A model generated the notes under the pieces. The model worked only from the letters and a program-made list of their open reading frames with translations, had not been told where the DNA came from and made no database searches. A DNA stretch of 64,000 nucleotides from Adineta steineri (Eukaryota > Rotifera > Eurotatoria > Adinetida > Adinetidae), in contig CAJNOI010000087.1 in assembly GCA_905250115.1 (NCBI GenBank), forward strand, positions 4,248 through 68,247. Direction: 5' to 3'. The first letter of the stretch is position 1, and each line of letters begins with the position of its first letter. The position numbers were made by a program, and so were the translations under genes. Shown one piece after another: positions 45,353-58,391 of the stretch.

Positions 45353-47232
45353 CTATTGTGTATCCTTATCAGTCATTGCTTTTTTAGTACGTTGTAATAC
45401 TGGTTTATCACCAGTCGATTTTGAATCGAAATGAGAAGGAGATGATTCAATTGCAGGAGTAGATGAAGAAGACGTTTGGGTCGTTGATTGGGAAAGAAAA
45501 CCTTGTCGATCTTTTGGTTGAAGATTACTATAAATAGATAATGCTGATGCAATCATCGATGACATATCACCGGTATTGCTTGGTAAAAGTATTGTATTAT
45601 TGGTTTTAGCAAGTTTAGAAAATGCATGAACATATTGTTCAGCAATTTGTAATGAAGCAGCATTACGTCCTTGCTAAATAGAGAAAAGAAAAGAAAATAT
45701 TGTTTAGAAATTTATTTTAAATAAAATTTCACCTCAGATTGAAGTTGATTTGAAACAGTTTGAAGTGCTTCAGCACGTGCATTAGCTCTAGCACGTATAG
45801 CTTCAGCTTCACCGGTTGCATTATTAATTTGCTCAAGTTTAAAACCTTCACTAGCTAAGACTGTTGCTCTTTTTGTACCTTCAGCTTTATTAATTTGAGC
45901 TTCACGAACACCTTCACTCTCTAAAATTGTTGCTCGTTTACGTCTCTAAATATAAAAAAAACGATCTTATAAAAAAGAACAATTTCTTTTCAATGTTTAA
46001 TTATTCACTTCAGCTTCGACTTGCATTTGCATAGCTTCTTGAACTTTGGGTGGTAAACGAATATCTCGAATTTCGTATCTATGAAATTTATAAGAAAATT
46101 AAAGTACAATCATGAATTTAAGTATACAACTAACCTTAAACAATCAATACCCCAAGCTTTAGCAGCTTTATTAATAGCCTCTATACAACAAAATTAAAAT
46201 ATGAAATAAAAATAAATCATATCTATAAAACACTTACCAACAATACCAGTATTAAGTAATTCTCTCTCTCGAAATAATGTATCTAGTGAAATTTTACCAA
46301 TTTCTGAACGCATCGTTGTTTGGGCAAGTTGTGTCACAGCAAATTCAGCATCTTCTACACCATAACTAGCCTACATTAAATATTAATTAATATTTCTATT
46401 ACACTTCTGTTATCATCTTATACTTACCAAATAAGGATCGAAAACTTTAAGATATAAGACACCATCAATACTCAATGTAACATTGTCTAAAAAATAAAGA
46501 TTAAAAATCGAATTTTTTTCACTAGATAAGTGCCATTTATCATTAGACGAAGATTATAGAAAATTAAAATAGATCTTTATATAATTTTTATAACTGAACA
46601 GACAATGCTTAAATGTTATACTAAGTATAGAAGTGCAGTCGAAAAAGAACTATATCAAGCGGCGCCGTAGGCTCGGCTCTCTTGATTTTTAAAAACTTTC
46701 GTATAAAAATAGATGAGTCTCTTAAATAAAGTTAAGATTTAGGGGGCTAAACTCTTCCGTAGTACAATTCACCCTTAGGAAAATATAGTTATAATTGTTT
46801 GTTTCTGTCGGAAACGAAAATTTTTTAATACCTTTTGAAATAGCTGTTTGACTTGGAATTTCAATTGCAATTTCTTTTAGACTTTGAACATAACGAATGT
46901 TATCGATAACTGGTAATAGAATATTTAAACCCTTAAATATATAAGATTATATCATAACGAAGATAAACTTCATTACAAACTCACAGGAGTTAATGTTTTA
47001 TAAAATTTACCCATACGTTCTACAACCCATGCTTCTTGTTGTGGTACGAATAGAACAACTGTATTAAATGGTAAACGAGATCGAAAACGATATTGTTGTT
47101 CACTTGTAGCATTCGTTATGGCTCGTTGTAAGAGTCGTCGCTAATTATAAGATATAAGTAATGAGAAAAAATTTAATTTCGAACACTTACAGATACAATC
47201 GGACCCAATGTTCGATTCAATACAAACGCCAT
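45353..47232 (-). CDS. STOML2: Stomatin-like protein 2, mitochondrial
   Basis: Nine exons join in phase: 47232-47191, 47140-46985, 46931-46832, 46486-46428, 46370-46238, 46180-46135, 46078-46009, 45945-45733 and 45673-45353, giving 379 residues (human 356). STOML2 is a prohibitin-family (SPFH) protein of the mitochondrial inner membrane that organises cardiolipin domains and proteases. An Arg-rich, acid-poor N-terminus (VSRRLLQRAITNATSEQQYR) fits a mitochondrial presequence. The SPFH domain runs from NTVVLFVPQQEAWVVERMGK through DNVTLSIDGVLYLKVFDPYL and TTMRSEIGKISLDTLFRERE to CLRYEIRDIRLPPKVQEAMQ. It is followed by the Ala/Glu-rich coiled coil (EAERRKRATILESEGVREAQ). The Ser/Thr-rich tail is variable. 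The intron at 46487-46831 is unusually long (345 bp) and includes a GC-rich patch, gcggcgccgtaggctcggct. Confidence 0.96.
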
Positions 47233-47502
47233 ATTATCAAAACAAAAAATAATTCTACAAAAAGAGGAAGTGTCTTGTTTGCAAAAATATGATGATGCAA
47301 GAGTAGAGAAACAATGAGTCATTATGTTTACTATGTCTAATATCACAGTGTAAGTAATTTTTTTATTTCAATCAATCTGACATAATTAAAGAAAAAAAAA
47401 TATATAAAAAAAGATCATCGAACTATCTGACATATAAAATTTATGGTGAAAAAAGTTGTCGTTTTGTATCATCTAGTGGAGAATAAGAAACAAAAAGAAT
47501 TT

Positions 47503-48905
47503 TTAATTAATTAGAAAAAAAACATGTTCTTTACTATTTAAATGACTATAATCACTTGGAAGATTTTCATCATTTGTGTTTACATCATTCATATGAAATG
47601 GATCTCGACTATGGCGATGTCTTGGTGCAGCTGAACGTGGAATGTCTTCAGGTTTCGATGCTGGAGGATTACTTGTAAAATATGTTGATTCCAAAACCTT
47701 TACAAAAAGAAACATATTTTTTTTCCTAACGAATAAAAATTTTATATTATTTTCTATACTTGTTTTGCTGTAGCTCGATATTTTGGATTCATAACAAGTA
47801 AACTTTTCAGGAGATTTAATTCTTGTTCATTTGCTTTTGAAAATTTTTTCTCGAAACTTTCTTCATTATTTAAAAAACTGTCATCATTAAATTGTAGAAA
47901 ATGTTTAAAACTTTTTGCTTCAGGCCATGTTTGATCAGTTGGTGGACCAAGTAAACGGTAAATCATTAAAATTTGTTCAATTTCACTTTTACTTGGAAAT
48001 ACAATATGACGATTAATTAATTCACCAATAAGAACACCTAATGACCACATATCAGTTGATGTACCATATTGACGATCACCAAGTAAAAATTCTGGTGAAC
48101 GATACCAAGCTGGTGGTAAACGATGAAGTTTTCGGCATGTATCATCAACATATATTGAAATACCAAAATCAGCAATTTTGATTATACCATGATTATCAAT
48201 CATAATATTTCCCGGTTTAATATCCTTCAAATTTTGAAAAATAAATAGGCGATAAATAAAATGAAAAGAAGAAACTATACTTGATGCATAATACCCGATG
48301 AATGAATATATTCAAGACCAGATACCATCATATAAACCATGGATTTAATATGACTATGAGAATAACGATTGTCTGTACAATGAATTAAACGCTTGAAAAA
48401 GAAAACATGAAAATTTATAGTTCTTGAGAGGTTATCTTTAACGTATAAACTTACACCAAGATCGGCAAGCATTAATTCAAAGACAAGAACAGCAACTTTG
48501 GAATCAGTTGTATAGAAAGAATCAAGTAACTAAAATATTTTTTTTGTTAAAATTTTGTTCACATTTAATATACAAAATTGTACTTTAATAACATTTGGAT
48601 GATCTAATTTTCGTAACATCTGCATTTCATTCTCAGCTGCTGGTTCTGCCCAATCTGTATATTCACCATGGCGGCCAACTTTAATCTATCCATGAAATCA
48701 AACTATATAAAATATTATTTTCTATTTAAGAAAATGTACTTTTTTAATCGCCACTTCTTCATTCGTTGGAAGGTGTCGAGCTTTATAGATTCCAACAAGC
48801 TAAATAAATAATCAATTTTATATGAGAACAATCTTTCGTTAATCGTACTGAATCTTCTAGAATCATTTCATCGATCACATAATTTTCGGATTTACTAGTC
48901 GCCAT
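47503..48905 (-). CDS. CDK20: CDK20 (CCRK)-like protein kinase with altered catalytic motifs
   Basis: Seven exons join in phase: 48905-48849, 48799-48740, 48685-48584, 48529-48455, 48391-48281, 48224-47760 and 47697-47503, giving 354 residues (human CDK20 346). CDK20 controls ciliary growth and the cell cycle. CDK20-like segments are VFELMLADLG, IIKIADFGIS, GTSTDMWSLGVLIGELINR, FPSKSEIEQILMIYRLLGPP and the tail STYFTSNPPASKPEDIPRS. Lysine of VAIKK and the DFG motif are kept. The Gly-rich loop is not: where GEGxxG is expected the protein reads MILEDSLVGIYKA. HRD is HQD (GIMHQDIKPGN), and APE is SPE with TRWYR changed to PAWYR. All are away from exon borders except the Gly-loop, which spans an intron. 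It may be weakly active or a pseudokinase. The POLR3H-STOML2-CDK20 set is collinear. Confidence 0.87.
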
Positions 48906-49299
48906 TGAATTGAACAAATTAAAAAAAAATAAACAAGGAGTTCTACAAATTTCTTCCTTGGATTTTATTGTTTATTTATTTCGATGAATAAAAAAGAAGA
49001 GAGAAGAAAGAAAAAACTCGATTAGAAATAAGTCCACAAATAAGATGAAAAAACTCTATTTATTTTATTTTACAGCGACCTCTTTCTGTCAGTATTTATG
49101 TGTTTTTTTTCTCTCTTTCTCTGCTCACCAATTGGATCACAAGCAACTAAGTCAGTCAAATAGAGCGAAAGAGTTGATTGATTGATAGGTAGATAGTGAA
49201 CGACCATCGGTCAAATTGTTTTTTTTTGTTGTTTCTTCATTCATAAGAAATTCAATTATTACTTTTTAATTTAGTTATTTTTACATCAACAATGCAGAT
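48906..49299. promoter_or_regulatory. Divergent promoter region CDK20 / CBP
   Basis: Only 394 bp separate the two start codons, which point away from each other, so both promoters must lie here or overlap. The stretch is rich in T and A runs; no clear TATA element is distinguishable from the background. Confidence 0.6.
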
Positions 49300-52200
49300 A
49301 TGAATACCAATAATATAAATACCCCATTATCAAATCGAGTATGTGTTTTTTTTTGTTTAAAAATGAGACAAATAAAAATCATCTTCATTTTCTTTATTTT
49401 TTATAAAATATTGTCTTTTGTTCTAGTCGGATGGTAACGATCCGGGATCGATTATTCCTTCAATGTACCCTTCAACTCCAGCAACAACATCAAATAATTA
49501 TTTATCAAATCGTACATTTATTCCACCAACTCCAGCATCTGTTAATTCAGAAATAGATACATCGAATGTAACATCTATACAACAAAATGATCCACGAAGA
49601 AATATTATTCAACAACTTGCACTTCTATTACATGCACACAAATGTTTACAACGTGAACGACAAGCACAAGCTTGTAATGGAGATAATAATCATGGAACAG
49701 CACCAACAACTACATCATTAAATCTTTGTACATTACCACATTGTGCCACAATGAGGACAGTGCTTCAACATATGACAAATTGTGCCGATTTTAAAACTTG
49801 CTCTTGTAAGTTATTTCGCAGTTAGATTTGCTTTCATTTGAGATTGTAGAAATAAGACAATATGCTATGATCGCTCGCGTCTGAATTGTGAAAGTCAAGC
49901 AAAAAAATATACACATCATAGTTCTACGATGTTTATTGTTACTAATATAATTGTATAGCACGTCTAATATTAGAGAAATATGTTTTAATAGATATTATGA
50001 TTAAGATAAACTACTGAAAGAATTTATTTTACTTAATTTCCATCTTTTAGTTTAAATTAGGTCTAAGGAAATTCCAGAAGTATTCATTCTTTCGATGTAT
50101 TAGTAAATAGTTGTAACTAGTGCACTCAATGACCGCATTTGGGAAAAAACAGATTTTACATAAAGAAGTTCGTGTATTAATTATGAGAAACTAAGCCTGA
50201 GAAAAATCCAGTAATTTCGTCAAAACTTCTTAGTGAATATATATGCAAAAATAGTTTTTTCCCATAATACATTACTTAAACTAAACATCTAATAACACAG
50301 GTATAGGTAAGAAGACTTCTAGAATTTTTCCATTCTTATTCAGATACATTTAGAACCCCGAATATGAAATCGATTAGAAAAACTCTTGTGCAAGTGTTGC
50401 ACTACTATATATATATATTGATATTATTTACTTTCAAGCCAATAGAATAACCCACAGTTCACGCACTAGTAATCATATCTTATACCAAGGTTAAACAATC
50501 AGATCTTGGAAAATGTATATTTACCGTGAAATTTATCTAAGAATAACAGTGAATAATTCTATAACAAACAAGGTTAGCAATGGTCTTTGTTTCAAGAACA
50601 ATATAAGAATTAATATTAGATATAGTAACATAGTCAATCATTACAAAATTCTTTATTTTTCAAATTGAAATATTTTTATTACTTCAGTGATAATTTTTCT
50701 AATAACTAAATATCGATTAGATTTATTATCTTTAACTGATAATTTAGCATCGTATTTTCGAAACGAATCATTTTATGACTAAACATTATTTACATTTCAG
50801 CAAACCTTTTAAAATATTATAGTAACAGTTTTCTATCATGGGCACCATCGAGACTACTCAAAAGCTTTTGAGTTAATATAAGTATCACTTGATCTAGTTT
50901 TAAATTTTCGTCCCAGACTTTGGTTCTAATTTGTTTTATGTTTTTCTTGTATAGTGATTAGCTCACACGAAAAAATGTACTTTAGCATACTGCACGAGAA
51001 GTCAATGACCAATAGGAAAAGAGGTGAAAAGAACACATTTATATGACATAGGTTATCATAGCAAACAAGTGTCTACTAGTAAAGAATTCAATGGAAGCCA
51101 TTTTACAATAAAAAATATTGATTATTCCTTGTACAAAAAGTCAATTCTTCTTTTCTTAGTTCGTTTGAATCCAGTTCATTTCTTTTTTGAAATTTTTTAA
51201 TTAATTTCATTTTTTAAACACAACTTAGATGAAAAACTGAAGTTGTATTATTCGATAACTAAGTAACCTAGTGCTCACGGCATGCTTTATGATCTTTCAA
51301 CTACAATATTATATTGCTTTTCCATTATAAATTCATACTTTTCTCATAGCAAGGATAACTAATGCTTGACTAAGTCATATTGATAATCTTCAATCATATC
51401 TGATTTCTGTAACAGCTATTGATTTATAAGTTATGTGAAATTTAAAAATAAATAAATCAAAAAAAAGTGGAAGAGTTCAGCAATCCTTAATTCTGATTAG
51501 AATTGATCAAAAATGCTATAATTTATTTTTGAAAATTCACAAACTTACAGTGATATGGAACATCTAGAATATTAAAATTTTTGCTATCTATTTAGTTAAT
51601 CATTGTGTACAATCTCGTCATATAATACTTCATTGGAAAAATTGTACAACACCAAACTGTTCTATATGTGGTTCATTAAAAAAGCCATCAGCACTTCGAC
51701 CACAAAATTCCATACGTAAGTTAATTATTCGATTTTTATGAGAAACAAAAAAAAAAGAATTCAATCATCTAATTTGATATTCTAGCAAAAGAATGGCAAC
51801 AACAGTTACAACCAGATCATCGAAATCATTTAGTCAAAAAGATTGTCGCTGCATTATTAAATACTGTTCAACAAGATGGTCGTTCTTTACCACCTGATCG
51901 TTTATCTGCAGTTACATCTTATGCTCAACAAACAGAAGCTGAAACATTTAATACAGCTATAAGTCATGAAGATTATTTTCATCGTTTAGCTGAACGTATT
52001 TATAAAATACAAAAAGATTATGAAGAAAAACAAATGTCGAAAAAACAACAAATTTTAACAACAACATTAACATCAATTGATAAATCAGCTGGTGAACAAG
52101 GTCCACCAAATCGTATTGCACCACAATCAGATTTTCCACCATCGTTTTTATCTTCATCAACATCATCAACAACAGCAACACAAATTAAATCAGAAAATCA

Positions 52201-55200
52201 TACTCCTAATCCAACACAATCAACATCATTTGATACACATCGTATTTCAACTGATAGTCTTAATCGAATGACTATAAATAACAATAATTCAAATATGATT
52301 TCACATGCAGATACAAATGGAACTCATGCTGATACAAAACTTATTAAAACAGAACAGATATCACCAAATCATGATACGAAAATTCAAGTAAATATATTTG
52401 TCTACTATAGATCTTTACAAAAGAAGATATAAATTCTTTCTATAGTCTTGTCAAAGAAATTTAACAAGTTTTATAAGAAGAAGGACATCGATAAGTTGTA
52501 ACCTTGAGAATTTTGTATCGGATGACCTCTATCGGTTCGATTCTGTAGTACAAATTATGACAAGCCACTTTTTTTGCTGTTCTTCTCTAGCAATAGTTCA
52601 TACAAAAAATGTCTTAGTTGCGTTTATGTTCAATACACGATCTATGAATTAATCCGATATTTTTAAGTTCTCTTTATCTCCACATTTTGAACAGTTGAAA
52701 TGAATGTAACATTATTCAGATAAAAAAAATAGAAATATTGAAATTGATTTCAAACTCAACTCGTTTAAAGACAACTATATCAATAGTAATAAATATGAAT
52801 GTTGGTCTAAGGATAACTGATTAATAGAGAGAACTGATTTTCAAGGAATTGTTGCCAATCAAAATAATTGAATATTGCAGTCCACTATGTGATAAACTTT
52901 ACAAGTATAAATATATCAACATTACATCAAAAATTTAAAATGAAAAGATTCTTTCACTCTTAATTTTGAACTAACACAAAACTATAATGATTCTTCGAAG
53001 TTGGATGAATCCCGTTATTCTTCAGGACATCAATTTGCTATGTAGGATGCTATAGAACTCATCCGATTTAAAAACTTTTCTATTCGATACGCTATAGTAC
53101 TCTGAATCTTTTAAATAATCTTATTTCTATTAATTTTTAGACGACAACTACCATTGTAAAAACAGAAGAAACAATAACAAAAAATGAAACATCAATAAAT
53201 GGTAATAATATTACAACAACAACTCTTGAATTAATTAAAACAGAAAAAACTGATATTGAATCAACAACAACATCGAATCGACCACCTCCAATAGATTCAA
53301 CAAGTAAATTATTACAAAAACATCCTGCTGAATTTGCTCCTGAAGATATTCGAGACAGAATGACGCCAATACTTCGTCATTTATTTGATCAAGAAGAAGG
53401 TTCTTGGTTTCGTCAACCAGTTACAGAAGCAATTGCACCTGGATATTTTGATATAATCAAATGTCCAATGGATTTTTCAACAATATTTAAAAAATTAGAT
53501 GAAAATCAATATTCAACACCATTTCAATTTTGTGAAGATATTTGGCTTGTTTTTACTAATGCATGGACATATAATAAGAAAACTCAAAAAGTTTATAAAG
53601 CTGGTCTTAAAGTAAATTATTTTTTTTTTGTAGAAAATATAAATCTTATTCTTTTTCTATTTCATTAGATGTCTGAAATGTTTATGGAATTAGTTGATCC
53701 TGCTATGAAAGAATTTGGTTATTGTTGTGGACGTCAATATGTATTTTTAGCACCGGCTATGTTTTGTTATGGTGTTGCTGGTATATGTTGTACAATACCA
53801 CGTGAAGGTGATTATTTTGTTTATAATAATCCGGATTCATCAAGAAATAATTTATCTAATGATAAATATACATTTTGTAAAAAATGTTTTGATTCCGTTA
53901 AATCGGAATATATATTAGTTGGAGATGATCCAGCTCAAACATTAGTTGATTTACCTAAAGCAGAATTTAGTCAAGCAAAAAATGATCATCAAGAACCAGA
54001 AGCTATGGTTGATTGTATAGTTTGTGCAAGACGTTTTCATAATATATGCGTTCTTTATCATGAACATATATGGCCTGAAGGTTTTGTTTGTAAAACATGT
54101 GTTAATCAATATAATGTTAAACGAAAAGAAAATCGTTATCTGGCACATAAATTAACAATGACAGATTTAGCTAATGCTTTAGAAAAACGTGTTAATGATT
54201 TTCTTCGAAAAGATTGTGATCCTGATACAGGTCGTGTTACAATTCGAGTTTTAGCTGCAAGTGATCGTATATCTGAAGTTAAACCAAGATTAAAGAAACA
54301 TTTTGGTGCAGTAGTACCAGATGGATATCCATATAGAACAAAAGCGGTATTTGCATTTCAAGAAATTGATGGAGTTGATGTTGTTCTCTTTGGTATGCAT
54401 GTACAAGAATATGATGGTCGATGTCCAGCACCTAATTCTAGGTAAGTAATTTGTTTTTTTTTCATTCACTATACGTCTTATATATGAAGAATATTTTTCT
54501 GATAACTATTTTAATTCTAAAAAATATAAATATTCTCTTCTTTTGTTTAGACGTGTTTATATCTCATATCTTGATTCTGTACATTATTTTCGACCAAAAC
54601 AAAAACGAACAGCACTTTACTATGAAATTCTTATTGGTTATCTTGAATATGTTAAACAATTAGGATTTGCATATGCACATATTTGGGCATGTCCACCAAG
54701 TGAAGGTGATGATTATATATTTCATTGTCATCCAACTGAACAACGTGTACCAAAACCAAAACGTTTACAAGAATGGTATAAAACAATGTTAGATATAGCT
54801 GTTGCTCAACGAGTTGTTGTTGATTTTAAAGTTTGTTTCTTTATTTATTTAATACATTGTTCTTATTTTGATTAATTTATTTTTAGGATATTATGAAAGA
54901 TTGTAGTGATAGTGGTATAACTAAAGCAAGTGATCTTCCATATTTTGAAGGAGATTTTTGGTCAAGTACAATTGAAGATTTACTTAAAGAACTTGATACT
55001 GAAGAAGAAGATAGAAGAAAACTTGAAGAACTTGAAGCTGTTAAAGCATCTGATGATGGTTATATTGATGATCCTATTGAACCTGAAGAACCAACAGAAG
55101 TAAGAAGAATAGAAGAAAATTTATATTTTTATATTTATATTTATTTATTTTAGATATCTGATAAACGTAAATCAGGTGGTGGAACAACACACAAAAAGAA

Positions 55201-57560
55201 AAATTTCAAGAAAACAGCTGGTCAACGTCGAATAGCACGTAAAAATATGTCCAATGGTGCCGATTTAATTACAAAAATCTATGCTATGATGGAAAAACAT
55301 AAAGAAGTAAGATAGTATTTTTGATTTTGATAATAATTTCCAATGTATTTTATTTAGTCATTCTTTGTTGTTCGTCTACGTAATCCAATGTCAAATCCAC
55401 CAACATTAACCGATACAGATCCATTAATTCAATGTGATTTAATGGAATCTCGTGATGCATTTTTAACTTTTGCTCGTGAAAAACATTGTGAATTTTCATC
55501 ATTACGTCGTGCAAAATATTCTACTCTAGCTTCATTAATTGAATTACATTCATCAACAGCCGATAAAATTTCCTATACATGTAATTCATGTCGACAATTA
55601 TGTGATGTACGATATCATTGTACTGTTTGTGATGATTATGATTTGTGTAGTAAATGTTATACAGCAATCAAACACGAACATCGTATGGAACGTTCAGATG
55701 ATGCAAATGAAACACCAACTAGTTCAGATACACCTTTAAGTACTCAACAACAAAGACAAGTAACTATGCAAAAAATGTTAGATGCTATACGTCATGCTGT
55801 TCAATGTCGAAATGCAAATTGTATATTTAAAAATTGTGCACCATGTCAAAGATTACTTCAACATACTAAAGAATGTACTAAAGCATCAAGGAATCAATGT
55901 CCACTTTGTCAAAAACTTATATCACCTATATGGTATCATGCTAAAACATGTACTGATCAAAATTGTCCAGTATGTATTCATTTTTTTTCTCTTTTCTTTT
56001 TTGAGATTATTTTTACAATAAAATTCTATTGTATTTAGTTACCTTATTGTGCAAGCTTCAAGCATAAACTTCAACGACAACGTGCAGCGACTATGCAAGC
56101 TGATCGACGACGTATTAAAGCAATGCATCGAGCTAAAATGGCACCAGGTAAAATATTTCATATAACATCAGAATTGAGCATTCTAAAGTTCAGGATTATT
56201 ACTAAAGAGAGAAAACTAATTAATACGAAATGGATTAATATCTTAATGTAAAAACGTTTAGATCTTGATTTTAAGGAATTAAACCCCATAATATCGTTTT
56301 AAACATAGTACATCATTTATATTTATTATCAATTACTCAAGTCACATTTGATTTTGATTTAGGTCCATCACCACTTGGTTCCCAAAATACAGAATCTACA
56401 CCTGCTGTACAGTATCATCATCCGATGGAATCTGCGTCACCAAGTTCATCTGGTAAAATGATGCCATCAGGTGGTAAAGGTGGAAAACCTGCATCAATGA
56501 GTGGACTCGTACGGACTAATTTACCTTCACAACAATCATCTTCACAACATCCAGCATATTATAATGGCGGCAAAGGTAATCCAGCAGGAGGTGGTTATCC
56601 AATGATGATGACACATCCTCAACAACCATCGCAACAGTGGCTATCTCAACAGCAACAACATCGATATGCAACACATCTGGCCAGTGGAGGAAAACCAATG
56701 GCTTATGCACAACAACGAATGCCATATGGTGTAGATCCGTATATGATGCGACAACAAACTCCACAAGTGCCATCATCTTCTTATCCATATACATCAAATA
56801 TCGGTAAATAAGTCAATATTATAAATAGTTTTACATGATTTTTTCGAATTTCTTTTTTCTAACAGCTCCACCAGGATATTCACATTCTCAACCAATGGAT
56901 CCTAATGCATTAGCAGCAGCACGTGCTGGCAAACCGATGATGCCCCAACAGCAACAACAACAACAACAACAACCACAAGTACCAAATCGATATCCACTTA
57001 ATTCATATTATAGTCATCCTTCACAAATGCCTTATCAGCAACAATCACAAGTACCACAACCACCACATCGATCTCTTTCACAAGGTCCAACTCCTACATA
57101 TTCAATGCCATCATCATCAGTACCGTCAAACGGTACTGGTGGTAAACCTATTTTAATCGATTCAATCGAATCAAAACCTGATGATCTTATAGATGATCCG
57201 TTAAAACAACAACAACAACAACAACAACAGCAGCAGCAGCAGCAACAAATGTTTCATCCTCTTCTTCAATCTCGTTCACGTTCACAAACGCCTTCATTTT
57301 ATCCTAATATGCCACAAACGAATTCTCCATATTATCCTTCACAACGTCCAATGGCACCAACATCTGATTATAATATGGCAATGACACGTGGTATTCGACC
57401 ACCTAATCCTGCCTATAATAATCTAGCAGTTCAACAACGTGTTCGAACTCCACTTACTTCACAATTATCATCGTCGACAAATGATCCTACAGCTGGTATG
57501 AATACGAATCCAATGGGACTTCAATCAACTCCGCCTCCGCCATCTGTAACTCCTCGTTAA
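49300..57560 (+). CDS. CREBBP: CREB-binding protein / p300 histone acetyltransferase
   Basis: Thirteen exons join in phase (49300-49338, 49427-49805, 51596-51715, 51786-52387, 53141-53611, 53669-54441, 54551-54830, 54887-55099, 55154-55306, 55358-55969, 56039-56147, 56363-56803, 56866-57560), giving about 1628 residues, against about 2400 in human. This nuclear coactivator acetylates histones and transcription factors. In order: TAZ1 (about 68-178, [15 protein letters not shown]), KIX (about 181-265, [27 protein letters not shown]), bromodomain (about 430-537, [14 protein letters not shown]), RING/PHD ([15 protein letters not shown]), acetyltransferase core ([31 protein letters not shown]), ZZ (about 1078, [16 protein letters not shown]), TAZ2 (about 1142-1235, [16 protein letters not shown]) and a Gln/Pro-rich tail with a polyQ run at 57206-57248. 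The long N-terminal region before TAZ1 in vertebrates is missing. The first, 13-codon exon is the least certain. Confidence 0.96.
57207..57248 (+). repeat. CAA/CAG trinucleotide run (polyQ)
   Basis: About 14 consecutive glutamine codons, first caa and then cag, lie inside the last CBP exon. A shorter caa run is at 56947-56971. Both are in frame and likely variable in length. Confidence 0.9.
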
Positions 57561-58291
57561 TAAGAAATATTTTCTTTCATTATTTCTATTTATTATCTTC
57601 ATGTGTGTCTCTCTCTTGCTCTTTATTTTTCGGCCGACTGATTTTATTCTTCTCTTAAATTATCGGCAAAGAAATCTTTTCTCGTTTCTTTTTTATGCAC
57701 TGATCTATACATACATATATATCTCATAAATATATAGAAAACATCTCGTTCGTTTGATTTCTTTTTTTTTCGAGTATATATGTACATATCTGGTTTTCTT
57801 TTTCGTTTTGCTTCAATATGAAAAATATGCGTATCATTCAGCTAAGTAGTTTTGTCGTTTTTTTACATTGCTCGTGTATATTCATGTCTGTTTGCTGTGG
57901 AACAAAAAAAAACAAAGGAATTTTTTTCTCATATTTTTCATAACAAATATTGTTGCTGTTGTTATTATTGGCTTCGTGCATTATGTTTTTTTTCTTCATT
58001 GTTGTATTGTGTTGAATTTTCTTTTTCTTATTTCTTCTTGATTTCCACAAGGAGAATGAGTCAATTTATATGTATGTATCTCATGGTTTTTCTTTTCATT
58101 TCGATTTGTCTGTCTTTCTTCCAGACAATACATGCTTTTTTTGTCGCTTTTTTCTATAAGCCCAAGCGCGCACTATTGCCGTCAAAAACTCCTTCTTTTT
58201 CTCTCACTTTTTTTTCTACTTGTACTAATAATAAAGTGAAATGATCAAATGAAAAACAAAATTGTTATACAGTTTATATTTATTGAAGATG
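57561..58291. other. 3' region of CBP
   Basis: T-rich sequence with no gene recognised. Open frames on both strands (57838-58244) are low-complexity readings of it. Confidence 0.5.
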
Positions 58292-58391
58292 NNNNNNNNN
58301 NNNNNNNNNNNNNNNNNNNNNNNNNNNNNNNNNNNNNNNNNNNNNNNNNNNNNNNNNNNNNNNNNNNNNNNNNNNNNNNNNNNNNNNNNNN
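58292..58391. other. Assembly gap (100 N)
   Basis: Exactly 100 N, the usual placeholder for a scaffold gap of unknown size. The order of CBP and the PKS-like remnant therefore depends on scaffolding, not on continuous sequence. Confidence 0.99.

Noticed and set aside
55539..56021. Extra frames inside CBP exon 10 and the minus frames at 51957-52181, 53951-54148 and 56516-56797
   Set aside because: Shadows of the conserved CBP coding frame.
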